Shown: positions 38,104 through 46,686 of the stretch, piece by piece
Numbering within the stretch: the stretch's first letter is position 1
How the letters are laid out: every line of letters starts with the position of its first letter
Assembly (NCBI RefSeq): GCF_033708015.1
Contig: NZ_CP137920.1
Location: 1,922,001-1,986,000 of the forward strand
Direction: 5' to 3'
Length of the DNA: 64,000 nt
Source: Proteus vulgaris
GTDB lineage: Bacteria; Pseudomonadota; Gammaproteobacteria; Enterobacterales; Enterobacteriaceae
Notes under the pieces: model-generated
What the model was told of the DNA's origin: nothing
The model's input: the letters and a program-made list of their open reading frames with translations, nothing else
Databases searched by the model: none
Position numbers and translations under genes: made by a program

Positions 38104-38559
38104 TTAAACGCGTTTTTTTTGTTGCAAAAACCACTTATCTAATTCATTCGCAAAAAGTTGGCGGTCACGTTGACTTAAACTTGCAGGACCTCCAGTTTGA
38201 ATACCACTTGCTCTCATCGTATCCATAAAATCACGTATATTTAAACGTTCTCGAATAGTGGCTTCAGTATAACGTTCACCTCTTGGATTCAGAGCGACTG
38301 CGCCCTTTTCTATAACTTCAGCAGCTAAGGGAATATCAGCGGTAATAACCAAGTCATCTTTATTGGTGCGGCGAACAATTTCGTTGTCAGCGACATCAAA
38401 CCCAGCAGAAACTTGTAATGTGCGTAAGAAAGGTGATGCGGGTACAATTAATCGTTGATTAGCAACAAAAGTAATAATGATTTTTTCTCTATCTGCTGCA
38501 CGATATAACACTTCTTTGATTACTTTTGGACATGCATCAGCATCAACCCATATAGGCAT
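38104..38559 (-). CDS. yaiI: YaiI/YqxD family protein (UPF0178, DUF188)
   Basis: 151 residues (E. coli YaiI 152). The family opener [22 protein letters not shown] is seen in part (IWVDADACP at residues 3-11), with [23 protein letters not shown] in the middle, [10 protein letters not shown], and [17 protein letters not shown] near the C terminus. Acidic residues suggest a PIN-like nuclease fold, but the activity is unproven. Its start lies next to the right end of an IS200/IS605-type element. Confidence 0.92.
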   Translation of the reverse strand: MPIWVDADACPKVIKEVLYRAADREKIIITFVANQRLIVPASPFLRTLQVSAGFDVADNEIVRRTNKDDLVITADIPLAAEVIEKGAVALNPRGERYTEATIRERLNIRDFMDTMRASGIQTGGPASLSQRDRQLFANELDKWFLQQKKRV

Positions 38560-38624
38560 AACAACACTCTCTTTGTTATTCAGTATTAAATGGTCTGTAT
38601 TTATGACGTTTAAAATAACACATT

Positions 38625-38720
38625 AATAGTGACTGCTCCCCACCGTAAACGGTGAGGCTTCCCACTTCTCAAACCGCAACCCTCTGTACGACGGATTTAC
38701 ACTGGTCTCCATGGGCTGAA
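38625..38720 (-). ncRNA. candidate omega-RNA/reRNA region at the tnpB 3' end
   Basis: In IS200/IS605 elements the guide RNA of TnpB ends at the element's right end and overlaps the 3' part of tnpB. Here that region has a CACCG/CGGTG hairpin next to the edge. I see only the hairpin and the position; transcription is inferred. Confidence 0.3.
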
Positions 38721-39542
38721 ACGACGAGTCCCGCCGCTTGTAATTCCAATATGCCCTTGTGTCGGATATTGATTGCCGCATTGATATCTCGGTCATGTTC
38801 AACTCCACATTCAGGGCATTGCCAGATACGCTTATGTAGTGGCATTTCTGACATTTTATGACCGCAACAATGACAGGTTTTCGAACTGGCAAACCATTGA
38901 TCCAGTTTTACCAGATGGACGCCTTTTTCTGCGGCTTTGTATTCCAGCTTTGTGATAAAACCATGCCAGCCTGCATCACCGATAGCGCGAGCCAGACAGT
39001 GGTTTTTCATCATATTCGCCGATTTCAGTGTCTCGACAATTACCGCTTGGTTTTCGTCAATAATTGCACGAGAGAGCTTGTGTTGAAAATCAGCACGGGC
39101 ATTGGCTACCCGTAATTTCACGATGTAAACGCGCTTCAATCGGTGCGATTTTCGGGATTTTTATCGCGCCATCAATGACTTTGATCCCGACACAATGATA
39201 GCTAGATTGTCTGCCATGCTTACTTTTAAACGTGGGAAAACGGGCTTTTAGTTTCGGATTAAAAAAGTTGGAGAAAGCCACGTCAAGGTTAATCACCGCC
39301 TGCTGCAATGCTATGGAGTCATATTCTTTAAGCCACCCATATCTGCGGGATTTTTTCGCCACTGCAAGCAGCGGTTTAAGGTCTTTACGCGGGTTTAAAT
39401 TTACGCCGTGCCGCTGGTAAGCGTCTTTCTTGATGTGCAGCGCTTTGTTGTACGCAAAACGAACCGCACCGAACTGAGCGTTGAGATATTCAGCCTGTTC
39501 TGGTGTTGGGTAGATGCGTACTTTTGTTGCTCTTAATATCAT
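38669..39542 (-). pseudogene. tnpB: tnpB-like RNA-guided nuclease gene, internally deleted and frameshifted
   Basis: The N-terminal part (39542 down to about 39100) starts MILRATKVRIYPTPEQAEYL and runs through the WED/REC-type region to IEARLHREITG. It then shifts frame and joins directly to VANARADFQHKLSRAIIDEN, the RuvC-II region (VIVETLKSANM), a zinc ribbon (CHCCGHKM and CPECGVEHDR) and the RuvC-III Asp (DRDINAAINI), ending at 38669. Together about 290 codons remain of a usual ~400. The missing part holds the RuvC-I catalytic Asp, so the nuclease must be dead. The two frames overlap at 39090-39139, which is the deletion junction. Confidence 0.82.
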
Positions 39543-39595
39543 CAGCGCTCATTGATATAATGTTTTTATTTTAACATGTTAGGGCAATATATCAA

Positions 39596-40016
39596 TTGAG
39601 TAATCATGATGATTTACTGGCGGGAACCCTCAGAAAGCGGCACAGTGTCAGTAAACTGGTCGTGCATCTGATCTTTACGACAAAGTATTGACGTAAGCTA
39701 TTGACAAATGATCGCTCAACTGCGTGATGCATTTGACTCCGCTGCGGCAAAACTTGAATGCGAAATTATTGAGATGGACGGAGAGCCTGACCATGTGCAT
39801 CTGCTGGTTGCTTACCCGCCAAAACTGGCGGTCAGTGTGATGGTCAACAATCTGAAATCAGTATCGTCGCGCCTGCTGCGCCAGCAAAACACACATTTAC
39901 GGACGCAAAGTAAAACGGGACTTTTGTGGTCAAGGTCGTACTTTGTCTGTAGCTCCGGAGGGGCAACGATTGAAACACTCAGAGCCTACGTTCAGAGCCA
40001 GTCAACGCCTGATTGA
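39596..40016 (+). pseudogene. tnpA: tnpA-like Y1/HUH transposase gene with a stop codon and a frameshift
   Basis: Reading from a TTG at 39596 gives SNHDDLLAGTLRKRH, then SVSKLVVHLIFTTKY, a TGA at 39689-39691 where the family has Arg (CGA to TGA), then RKLLTN. The frame then shifts by one near 39705 and goes on as MIAQLRDAFDSAAAKLECEI to the stop at 40016. The HUH motif (HVHLL) and the later Tyr in LRAYVQ are intact in the downstream frame. A product starting at 39708 (102 residues) would lack the N-terminal core strand. Two separate lesions show that it is decayed. Confidence 0.82.
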
Positions 40017-40021
40017 TCTTT

Positions 40022-40085
40022 AAAGCCCTGCGGGCTTTTCGCCTTATATCCTCGCCCGCACTGGGCGAGGATATAAGGCGTTTTT
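40022..40085. terminator. double hairpin at the tnpA-side end of the IS element
   Basis: A small AAAGCCC/GGGCTTT hairpin (40022-40038) is followed by a perfect 18-bp stem CGCCTTATATCCTCGCCC with its complement over a 5-nt loop (40040-40080) and TTTTT. It can end tnpA transcripts and may be the element's end structure. On the minus strand it lies just past the PecM-like gene's stop. Confidence 0.7.
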
Positions 40086-40087
40086 CG

Positions 40088-40963
40088 CTAACTAAGTGAT
40101 TGAAGTTTTACTCTTTCTCGTTTTTCTGACTGTTGATTAGCCCAGATACTGAGTAATATCACGATCATTCCCAGTATTTGTAAACTCGTTAATTGTTGTC
40201 CTAGTAATGCCCAACCTAAAATAACTGCACTTAGTGGGCTTAAAAAGCCTAATGAAGCCACAGAGCTTGGGCCTAATAATGCGAGCCCTCTAAACCAGAA
40301 AATATAGGTTAATGCGCCACCAATTAAGGTTAAATAAGCCAAGCCTAAAAGGTTAATACCTGTTAATGAAGGTAATGCAGGTTCAAATAATAAGGCAAAA
40401 GGTAATAATACAGCACCACCTGCGGTTAATTGCCAAGCTGTAAAAGTTAAAGGTGTAACCGGCGGTTGCCAACGACGACTTAATACAGTACCTGTTGCCA
40501 TAGAAAATGCGCCTCCTAATCCTGCAATTATTCCGATAGGATCGAGTGCTGCATTTGGTGTCAGAATGAGTATTGCTACACCAAAAATGCCCCCTAATGC
40601 GGCTGAGATAGATAACCAGGATAGGCGCGTTTGTAATAACCAACGAGATAAAAATAAAACAATTAAAGGCTGCACCGCCCCTACTGTTGCAGCAACGCCA
40701 CCGGGTAAACGATAGGCTGAAATAAATAATAACCACCAAAACAGTGAGAAATTTAAAATACCCAAAATAATTACACGTAGCCACCATATGCCCTGTGGCA
40801 GTTGTCTCATGATAATTAATAATAAAATTCCTGCAGGTAATGCACGCAATGCAGCTAATGTCATGGGAACATTAGCTGGCAACATTTCCGTTGTCACAAT
40901 ATAAGTGCTCCCCCATACAATGGGAGCCAATGCCGTTAATAGTAATGTTGTGTATCGATTCAT
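40088..40963 (-). CDS. PecM-like EamA family exporter
   Basis: 291 residues with ten hydrophobic helices in two EamA repeats (LTALAPIVWGSTYIVTTE at the N terminus; repeat two from PIGIIAGLGGAFSMATG near residue 158). The WGSTYIVTTEMLP start is common in PecM/RhtA-like drug/metabolite exporters. It is divergent from a MarR-family regulator that has PecS features, as in the pecS-pecM pair of Dickeya, where PecM exports a pigment. The substrate here is not known. Its 3' end abuts the IS element. Confidence 0.8.
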   Translation of the reverse strand: MNRYTTLLLTALAPIVWGSTYIVTTEMLPANVPMTLAALRALPAGILLLIIMRQLPQGIWWLRVIILGILNFSLFWWLLFISAYRLPGGVAATVGAVQPLIVLFLSRWLLQTRLSWLSISAALGGIFGVAILILTPNAALDPIGIIAGLGGAFSMATGTVLSRRWQPPVTPLTFTAWQLTAGGAVLLPFALLFEPALPSLTGINLLGLAYLTLIGGALTYIFWFRGLALLGPSSVASLGFLSPLSAVILGWALLGQQLTSLQILGMIVILLSIWANQQSEKRERVKLQSLS

Positions 40964-40993
40964 AAAATCACTCGGTTAGTTGTTACTAGGCTC

Positions 40994-41017
40994 ATTTATC
41001 TTGAGGTCAAGATAAAT
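40994..41017. promoter_or_regulatory. palindromic operator 1 in the MarR/EamA spacer
   Basis: ATTTATCTTGA-GG-TCAAGATAAAT: 11-bp arms, perfect. The second copy (41024-41041) shares the CTTGA/TCAAG core. Both lie in the divergent promoter region, as expected for a MarR-type repressor. Confidence 0.7.
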
Positions 41018-41023
41018 TGATAA

Positions 41024-41041
41024 TACCTTGACGTCAAGATA
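41024..41041. promoter_or_regulatory. palindromic operator 2 in the MarR/EamA spacer
   Basis: CTTGACGTCAAG is a perfect 12-bp palindrome with partial AT-rich flanks matching operator 1. It ends 22 bp before the regulator's ATG. Confidence 0.65.
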
Positions 41042-41062
41042 AATAATTGACATGATAAATGC

Positions 41063-41545
41063 ATGGATAGAATCGATAACATTACTAAACAATGGCAGCG
41101 CGAGCGCCCTGATCTTGATATTAGCCCGATGGGATTAATTGGACGATTGGGGAATATTACTTTGCATCTTTCGCGCGAAATGGAGAAAGTTTTCTCTCAA
41201 TTTGGCTTAAATACATCAAGTTTTGATGTTCTTGCTACACTACGGCGTGCAGGAGATCCTTACACCCTCTCTCCGGGTGAAATGCTATCAACCCTGATGG
41301 TTACATCAGGCACGATGACAAATCGTATTGATCAATTAGAAAAAGCAGGTTGGGTTATTCGTAACGTTAATCCGGAAGATGGACGCAGTTTTTTAGTTTC
41401 GCTAACAGCGGAAGGCCTAAAATTAATCAACCAAGTGATAGAAGCACACGCTGAAAATCAAAAACGTTTAGTCTCTGGGTTATCACAACAAGAGCAACAA
41501 GCGTTAAATCAATTGCTTAAAGTTTTTCTTAATACGTTAGAATAG
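41063..41545 (+). CDS. MarR-family regulator, PecS-like
   Basis: 160 residues. N-terminal helix with Trp and ERPDLD, then PMGLIGRLGN: the longer PecS/UrtR-type N terminus that includes the conserved Trp involved in urate binding. Winged helix at about 60-125: LATLRRAGDPYTLSPGEM, recognition helix SGTMTNRIDQLEKAGWV, wing NVNPEDGRSFLVSLT. Expected to repress the divergent EamA exporter and itself through the two palindromes in the spacer. Urate or another oxidant-linked ligand is inferred from the PecS subgroup. Confidence 0.85.
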   Translation: MDRIDNITKQWQRERPDLDISPMGLIGRLGNITLHLSREMEKVFSQFGLNTSSFDVLATLRRAGDPYTLSPGEMLSTLMVTSGTMTNRIDQLEKAGWVIRNVNPEDGRSFLVSLTAEGLKLINQVIEAHAENQKRLVSGLSQQEQQALNQLLKVFLNTLE

Positions 41546-41813
41546 GATTTTATCTGCTTTTATTTTCTCCCATTTAGTATAACTCTCATTAACAGTGAAG
41601 GTAAGAATAAGGACTTAGTGTTTTTTACTTGCCTTCTTCCCTATCTCTTTTCCTTACTTTTGTTATGGGTAATAACTCACAATATGATGAGTTTTTCTCT
41701 TGTAGAAAAAATTCCTTAACAGACATTCTTCACTTTACTGTCTTAATAGGGGTAACTTGTGGCATAATGCCGCCCCATTACCTTTTGTCATTCACTAATA
41801 ATGAGTATTTGTC

Positions 41814-43412
41814 TTGTTAATCAGCAATAATATCACTATGCAGTTTGGCTCAAAGCCACTGTTTGAAAACATTTCTGTCAAATTCGGTGGCGGAAATCGC
41901 TATGGTTTAATCGGTGCTAACGGTAGCGGTAAATCAACCTTTATGAAAATTTTAGGTGGCGATTTAGTGCCAAGTAGTGGCAACGTGTTTCTCGATCCTA
42001 ATGAACGTCTTGGTAAACTAAAACAAGACCAGTTTGCTTATGAAGAGTTTACTGTGCTTGATACGGTGATCATGGGGCACACTGAACTTTGGGAAGTGAA
42101 ACAAGAGCGCGAACGCATCTATAACTTACCTGAAATGAGCGAAGAAGACGGTTTACGTGTTGCTGATCTCGAAGTTAAGTTTGGTGAAATGGACGGCTAT
42201 ACCGTTGAATCTCGTGCGGGCGAATTATTGCTAAATGTAGGTATTCCATTAGAACAACATAATGGTCCTATGAGTGAAGTGGCTCCAGGGTGGAAATTAC
42301 GTGTGTTACTTGCACAAGCCCTGTTTGCTGATCCTGATATTCTGTTACTAGACGAACCGACGAACAACTTGGATATTGATACCATTCGTTGGCTTGAGCA
42401 AACGCTAAATGAACGTAACAGTACCATGATCATTATTTCCCATGACCGCCACTTCCTAAATATGGTATGTACGCACATGGCTGACTTAGATTATGGTTCA
42501 CTCGCTGTTCATCCGGGTAACTATGATGAATATATGTTTGCTGCAACCCAGGCTCGTGAGCGTTTATTAGCGGATAATGCAAAGAAAAAAGCACAAATTA
42601 GTGAATTACAATCTTTCGTAAGTCGCTTTAGTGCTAATGCCTCTAAATCACGCCAAGCAACATCTCGAGCAAAACAAATTGAAAAAATTCAATTAGCTGA
42701 AGTTAAAGCATCGAGTCGCCAAAACCCATTCATTCGCTTTGAACAAGAGAAAAAATTATTCCGTAATGCGCTTGAAGTGGAAAATATCTCTAAAGGCTAT
42801 GATGATAATCCTCCGCTGTTTAAGAACGTCAATATGATGCTTGAAGTGGGCGAAAAAGTGGCCATTTTAGGTAATAACGGTGTGGGTAAATCGACAATGA
42901 TCAAAACATTAGTTGGTGAATTAACATCGGATACGGGTCGTTTAAAATGGTCTGAAAATTCAAATATTGGCTATTATGCACAAGATCATGCAACTGATTT
43001 TGAAGTCGATATGACGGTGTTTGATTGGATGAGTTTATGGATGAAACCAGACGACGACGAGCAATCTGTACGTAGCGTATTAGGTCGTTTACTGTTCTCA
43101 CAAGATGACTTGAAAAAATCGGTTCAAGTTTTATCCGGTGGTGAAAAAGGCAGAATGTTATTTGGTAAATTGATGATGCAAAAACCAAACATTTTGATTA
43201 TGGATGAACCAACGAACCACTTAGATATGGAATCTATCGAATCACTGAATATGGCATTAGAACTTTATCAAGGTACATTGATTTTTGTTTCTCATGACCG
43301 TGAATTTGTGAGCTCATTGGCAAATCGTATTATTGAAATCACACCTGAAAAAGTGACTAATTTCCAAGGTACTTATGATGAGTTCCTTGCGAAAAAAGGT
43401 GTTACGTTTTAA
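41814..43412 (+). CDS. ybiT: YbiT, ABC-F family ATPase
   Basis: 532 residues (E. coli 530) with a TTG start at 41814 that gives the family N terminus [19 protein letters not shown]; no ATG fits. Two ABC domains: Walker [10 protein letters not shown] near residue 34 and GNNGVGKST near residue 355; Walker [12 protein letters not shown] and [11 protein letters not shown]; signature in domain 1 modified ([11 protein letters not shown]) and in domain 2 LSGGEKGRM. The ABC-F linker ([20 protein letters not shown]) lies between. No membrane part. Soluble ABC-F proteins act on the ribosome; the YbiT role is not fully settled. Confidence 0.95.
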   Translation: MLISNNITMQFGSKPLFENISVKFGGGNRYGLIGANGSGKSTFMKILGGDLVPSSGNVFLDPNERLGKLKQDQFAYEEFTVLDTVIMGHTELWEVKQERERIYNLPEMSEEDGLRVADLEVKFGEMDGYTVESRAGELLLNVGIPLEQHNGPMSEVAPGWKLRVLLAQALFADPDILLLDEPTNNLDIDTIRWLEQTLNERNSTMIIISHDRHFLNMVCTHMADLDYGSLAVHPGNYDEYMFAATQARERLLADNAKKKAQISELQSFVSRFSANASKSRQATSRAKQIEKIQLAEVKASSRQNPFIRFEQEKKLFRNALEVENISKGYDDNPPLFKNVNMMLEVGEKVAILGNNGVGKSTMIKTLVGELTSDTGRLKWSENSNIGYYAQDHATDFEVDMTVFDWMSLWMKPDDDEQSVRSVLGRLLFSQDDLKKSVQVLSGGEKGRMLFGKLMMQKPNILIMDEPTNHLDMESIESLNMALELYQGTLIFVSHDREFVSSLANRIIEITPEKVTNFQGTYDEFLAKKGVTF

Positions 43413-43440
43413 TTTCATAGCAGTGATAAAGCAATAAATA

Positions 43441-43474
43441 AAAAAGGCTTGATAGTATTTATCGAGCTTTTTTT
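43441..43474 (+). terminator. terminator of ybiT
   Basis: GGCTTGATA pairs with TATCGAGCT (with G-U and one mismatch), followed by a run of eight T. It sits 28 bp past the stop. Confidence 0.75.
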
Positions 43475-43568
43475 TCACAATAAGAAATGCCAACCTCTTA
43501 TCAAATAATTTTTTATCTCACCAATAATAATATAGAGTTATTCTGCTAAGTCACAGGATGTGAACTTT

Positions 43569-43625
43569 ATGTTTAGCTATATCGCAGCACTTCTGTCGGC
43601 GAATGACTTCCTTGTATTGATATAA
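43569..43625 (+). CDS. candidate 18-residue hydrophobic peptide upstream of the siderophore receptor
   Basis: ATG at 43569 with AGGATG spaced 7-8 nt upstream opens MFSYIAALLSANDFLVLI and stops at TAA 43623-43625. The base composition of this piece is higher in GC and more codon-like than the DNA around it. It lies ~90 bp before the Fur-like box. It could be a leader peptide, a small membrane protein or chance. I do not recognise it. Confidence 0.3.
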   Translation: MFSYIAALLSANDFLVLI

Positions 43626-43715
43626 ACAGTTTATTACCCCAAAAAATTATCATTTATAGGCATTTTTGCATAAATTAATTTACCTTAGTATCAATTGCAT
43701 GAATAATAGTGGTAA

Positions 43716-43730
43716 TAGTAATGATTATTA
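43716..43730. promoter_or_regulatory. candidate Fur box upstream of the siderophore receptor
   Basis: TAGTAAT-G-ATTATTA matches the 7-1-7 Fur pattern TGATAAT-N-ATTATCA at 11 of 14 places. It lies just before the start of the receptor gene and fits iron control of the operon. Other imperfect AT-rich half-sites lie near. Confidence 0.5.
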
Positions 43731-43744
43731 TTCGGTGACTCATT

Positions 43745-45829
43745 GTGATTAATTTTTATGCATTTAAATTGAAACCTGTGGCATTACTTTGTTCTGCCAC
43801 CCTTCCTTTTATTTTGACTACACAGGCTTTTGCGGAAGAAACGGCAAAAACGGAACAAGTTGAGAAACTTGTTGTTAGTGCTCAGGCTCTAAAAGTAAAT
43901 ACTAGCTTGCAAGAAACACCTAAATCCGTTTCTGTTATTTCTCAAAAAGATCTCGAAACACATGCCCCTCAAAAACTCGATGAAGCGTTACGTTATACCT
44001 CCGGTGTTGTTTCTCAGCCTTTTGGTGCAGATAACGATACTGATTGGCTTCGCGTGCGGGGTTTTGAAGCTGCAACTTATTTAGATAACAGTCGCCTTTT
44101 CCGTGATGGCTATTACACATGGTTATTAGAGCCTTATGGCTTTGAACAAATTGAAGTGGTAAAAGGTGCGTCAGCGGTTTTATTTGGTGAGTCGACACCC
44201 GGTGGTGCAGTTAACGTCGTACAAAAGAAACCTAGTTTCAAATCTCAAAATGAAGTATTTCTTGAGGTTGGAAATAATGACCAGCGTGGATTAGGTTTTG
44301 ATGTATCGAATACAACTGATGATAAACGTGTGCGTTATCGCCTTGTTGGATTAATGAAAAAGTCAGATGGAGAATTATCTCACACTGATAATGAGCGTAT
44401 TTATCTTGCGCCAAGTGTCGCGATTAATCTGACTGACGATACCGCACTAACCTTTATGGCGACCTATTTGCATGATGATGGCACACCAACCAATCCTTTC
44501 TTCCCCGCTGCCGGTACATTAATTTCATCCCCTTTTGGGAAAATTAAACCGTCAACTAACTTAGGTGAACCGGGATACGATAAATATAAACGTACCCAAA
44601 TTTCAGCAGGTTATTTATTAGAAAGTAGTATCAATGATGTTTGGCGTTTTTCTCAACGTTTAAACTATGGTTATAACGATCTGTTATTGCGTAGTGTCTA
44701 TGCATTCCCTAATTCAGATATTACAGCAACAGAACTGAATCGTGGCGTTGTTTTCCGTGATGGTAAAAATCAAAGTATCTCTTTTGATAATAATATTGTT
44801 GGTGAATGGGATACGGATAATTTTGAACATACATTATTAGCGGGGGCGGAATTGCAATATCACCAAACCAAAGGTGATGAGCAAGATAATTACAGCTTTA
44901 GTACGATCAATCCATGGAACCCTATTTACGGTAAATATACCCCGCTTAACCCTGCTAATAATGTCAATCGCACCATTGATAAAACACAGTATAGCCTTTA
45001 CTCACAGTATCAAACTAAGTTTGATAGTCGTTGGGTTGCGATGGCTGGAGTACGACAAGATTGGGTGAAAACAGAAAATAAAGCCAAAAGCAAAAACGAG
45101 GATAAATCGCGTACTGATAGTGAGTTTAGCCTCAATGCAGGATTAATGTACTTAGCAGATAATGGACTATCTCCTTATGTGAGCTATTCCGAGTCTTTTG
45201 AGGTGATGAGTACTATCGATCCTGCAACTAAAGATCTGTATAAACCATTAAAAGGTGACCAAATTGAAGCAGGAATAAAATATACACCTGATTTTATGGA
45301 TGGTTACCTTAATATAGCTTGGTTTGATATCACACAGAAGAATGCGCTGGTTGCAAACCCAACGACATTTGTTTCGACACAAACAGGTAAAGTAACCTCA
45401 AAAGGTGTTGAAGTAACAAGTGAAATGCAATTAACGGAACGTTTAGCGTTAAAAGCCAATTACACCTATACCGATATGCAAACCGATGACACGGGTAATA
45501 AAGGTAAACAACAAGCTGGTCTCATTCCTAAACATACGGCATCGGCTTGGGGAAGTTACACGATCCCAATTACGGGAACTCAAGATTTAACGTTAGGAAC
45601 GGGTATTCGTTATTTAGGTAAATCTAAAGATAATCCTAAGAGTAGTGATTTAACAGTACCTAGCGCAACATTATGGGATATGGCTGCAACCTATGATTTC
45701 AATAAACAGTGGCAATTACAGTTAAACATCAACAATATTCTTGATAAAGAGTATCTCTCTGGTTGTGATTATTACTGTTATTACGGGCAATCTCGTTCTG
45801 TCTTATTGAATGCAAAATATCGCTGGTAA
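43745..45829 (+). CDS. TonB-dependent siderophore receptor (hydroxamate type)
   Basis: 694 residues with a GTG start at 43745, since no ATG comes before the signal peptide. Signal at residues 1-30 (VALLCSATLPFILTTQAFA), TonB box region EKLVVSAQ, plug domain with RYTSGVVSQ, LRVRGFEA and EVVKGASAVLFGESTPGGAVNVV, then a 22-strand barrel ending in aromatic Trp (LLNAKYRW). The plug motifs fit the FhuA/FoxA/FcuA-like ferric hydroxamate group. It leads a row with ATPase, binding protein and fused permease, so the unit is a full ferric siderophore uptake system. The exact siderophore is not decided. Confidence 0.87.
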   Translation: MINFYAFKLKPVALLCSATLPFILTTQAFAEETAKTEQVEKLVVSAQALKVNTSLQETPKSVSVISQKDLETHAPQKLDEALRYTSGVVSQPFGADNDTDWLRVRGFEAATYLDNSRLFRDGYYTWLLEPYGFEQIEVVKGASAVLFGESTPGGAVNVVQKKPSFKSQNEVFLEVGNNDQRGLGFDVSNTTDDKRVRYRLVGLMKKSDGELSHTDNERIYLAPSVAINLTDDTALTFMATYLHDDGTPTNPFFPAAGTLISSPFGKIKPSTNLGEPGYDKYKRTQISAGYLLESSINDVWRFSQRLNYGYNDLLLRSVYAFPNSDITATELNRGVVFRDGKNQSISFDNNIVGEWDTDNFEHTLLAGAELQYHQTKGDEQDNYSFSTINPWNPIYGKYTPLNPANNVNRTIDKTQYSLYSQYQTKFDSRWVAMAGVRQDWVKTENKAKSKNEDKSRTDSEFSLNAGLMYLADNGLSPYVSYSESFEVMSTIDPATKDLYKPLKGDQIEAGIKYTPDFMDGYLNIAWFDITQKNALVANPTTFVSTQTGKVTSKGVEVTSEMQLTERLALKANYTYTDMQTDDTGNKGKQQAGLIPKHTASAWGSYTIPITGTQDLTLGTGIRYLGKSKDNPKSSDLTVPSATLWDMAATYDFNKQWQLQLNINNILDKEYLSGCDYYCYYGQSRSVLLNAKYRW

Positions 45830-45840
45830 TTTTTTTTATT

Positions 45841-45881
45841 ATTTCGCCTTTTGTTGTTAATCATATAATAAAAGGCGGAAT
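45841..45881 (+). other. hairpin between receptor and ATPase genes
   Basis: ATTTCGCCTTTT can pair with AAAAGGCGGAAT (one mismatch) around ~17 nt. It may trim transcription or protect the receptor mRNA, which usually needs higher expression than the inner-membrane parts. Confidence 0.45.
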
Positions 45882-45903
45882 ATCATTTTATAAATGAGTG
45901 ACT

Positions 45904-46686
45904 ATGTTTGAACTCTCAAATATTCAAATGGATCGCGGTGGACGCACTATTTTATCCATTCCCTCACTGCGTATTTCAAATCTAGGATTAACCATTGTGC
46001 TCGGTCATAATGGCTCAGGAAAATCGACTTTGGTCAGTTTGTTATCAGGTCAACAAGCCCCAGATAGTGGATTGATTACACTAAATAACAGCAATATCTC
46101 ACATTATAAGCCTCGTGAACTGGCTAAAAAAATCGCCTTTCTCCCTCAAAAGCTTCCTGCTTCAGCAGGATTAACGGTCAGAGAATTAGTCCGTCTAGGA
46201 CGCTTTCCTTGGCGTGGAACATTAGGTCGTTGGAATAAAAAAGACGATGAAATTATCACCATGGCAATGGAAAAAGCGGGAGTCCTTCCTTTTGCTGACA
46301 CACTTGCTGATGATTTATCTGGTGGTGAACGTCAACGGGCTTGGGTTGCTATGTTACTCGCTCAACAATCACCTATTTTAATCTTAGATGAACCAACATC
46401 AGCATTAGATGTACATCATCAATATCAATTAATGGAATTGTTGAGTGAGTTAAATCAAACTCAGCACGTTGGTATTATCGTTATTTTGCATGATCTTAAC
46501 CTTGCTTTACGTTATGCCACGCATATCATCGCACTTAAAAAAGGCAAAATTGCGTTTGAAGGTGAAGCTTCATTACTTTTTGATGATGAACGACTTTCCG
46601 AACTTTATGAAACCCCCATTAAACTGATTGAGCACCCTGATAATAAAGGTTTAAAACAACATAAAGTGGCGGTGGTATGCGTCTAA
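45904..46686 (+). CDS. FhuC-like ferric siderophore ABC transporter ATPase
   Basis: 260 residues from the ATG at 45904; a GTG two codons earlier is in frame. Walker A GHNGSGKST at about residue 36-44, Q-loop AFLPQKLP, signature LSGGERQRAWVAML near residue 138, Walker B ILILDEPTSALD, and H-loop ILHDLNLALRY. The DLNLA after the His is typical for iron-siderophore ATPases. It overlaps the binding-protein gene by 10 nt. Confidence 0.9.
   Translation: MFELSNIQMDRGGRTILSIPSLRISNLGLTIVLGHNGSGKSTLVSLLSGQQAPDSGLITLNNSNISHYKPRELAKKIAFLPQKLPASAGLTVRELVRLGRFPWRGTLGRWNKKDDEIITMAMEKAGVLPFADTLADDLSGGERQRAWVAMLLAQQSPILILDEPTSALDVHHQYQLMELLSELNQTQHVGIIVILHDLNLALRYATHIIALKKGKIAFEGEASLLFDDERLSELYETPIKLIEHPDNKGLKQHKVAVVCV

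Larger units (their letters stand above)
38625..40085. mobile_element. decayed IS200/IS605-type element with divergent tnpB and tnpA
   Basis: A block with clearly higher GC than its surroundings, lying between yaiI and the PecM-like gene. It holds a broken tnpB on the minus strand and a broken tnpA on the plus strand. The left edge near 38640 has a CACCG-TAAA-CGGTG hairpin followed by sequence typical for the tnpB-side end of this family. The right edge has an 18-bp perfect hairpin at 40040-40080. There are no terminal inverted repeats, as expected for this single-strand transposing family. Exact ends are my estimate. Neither protein looks functional, so the copy is probably immobile. Confidence 0.75.

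Noticed and set aside
38623..38892. Third minus-strand frame at the tnpB 3' end
   Set aside because: It overlaps tnpB's zinc ribbon in another frame and has no family features of its own.
40040..40080. The long perfect palindrome as a CRISPR repeat or attachment site
   Set aside because: Single copy, next to a T-run and the tnpA end; best read as terminator or element end.
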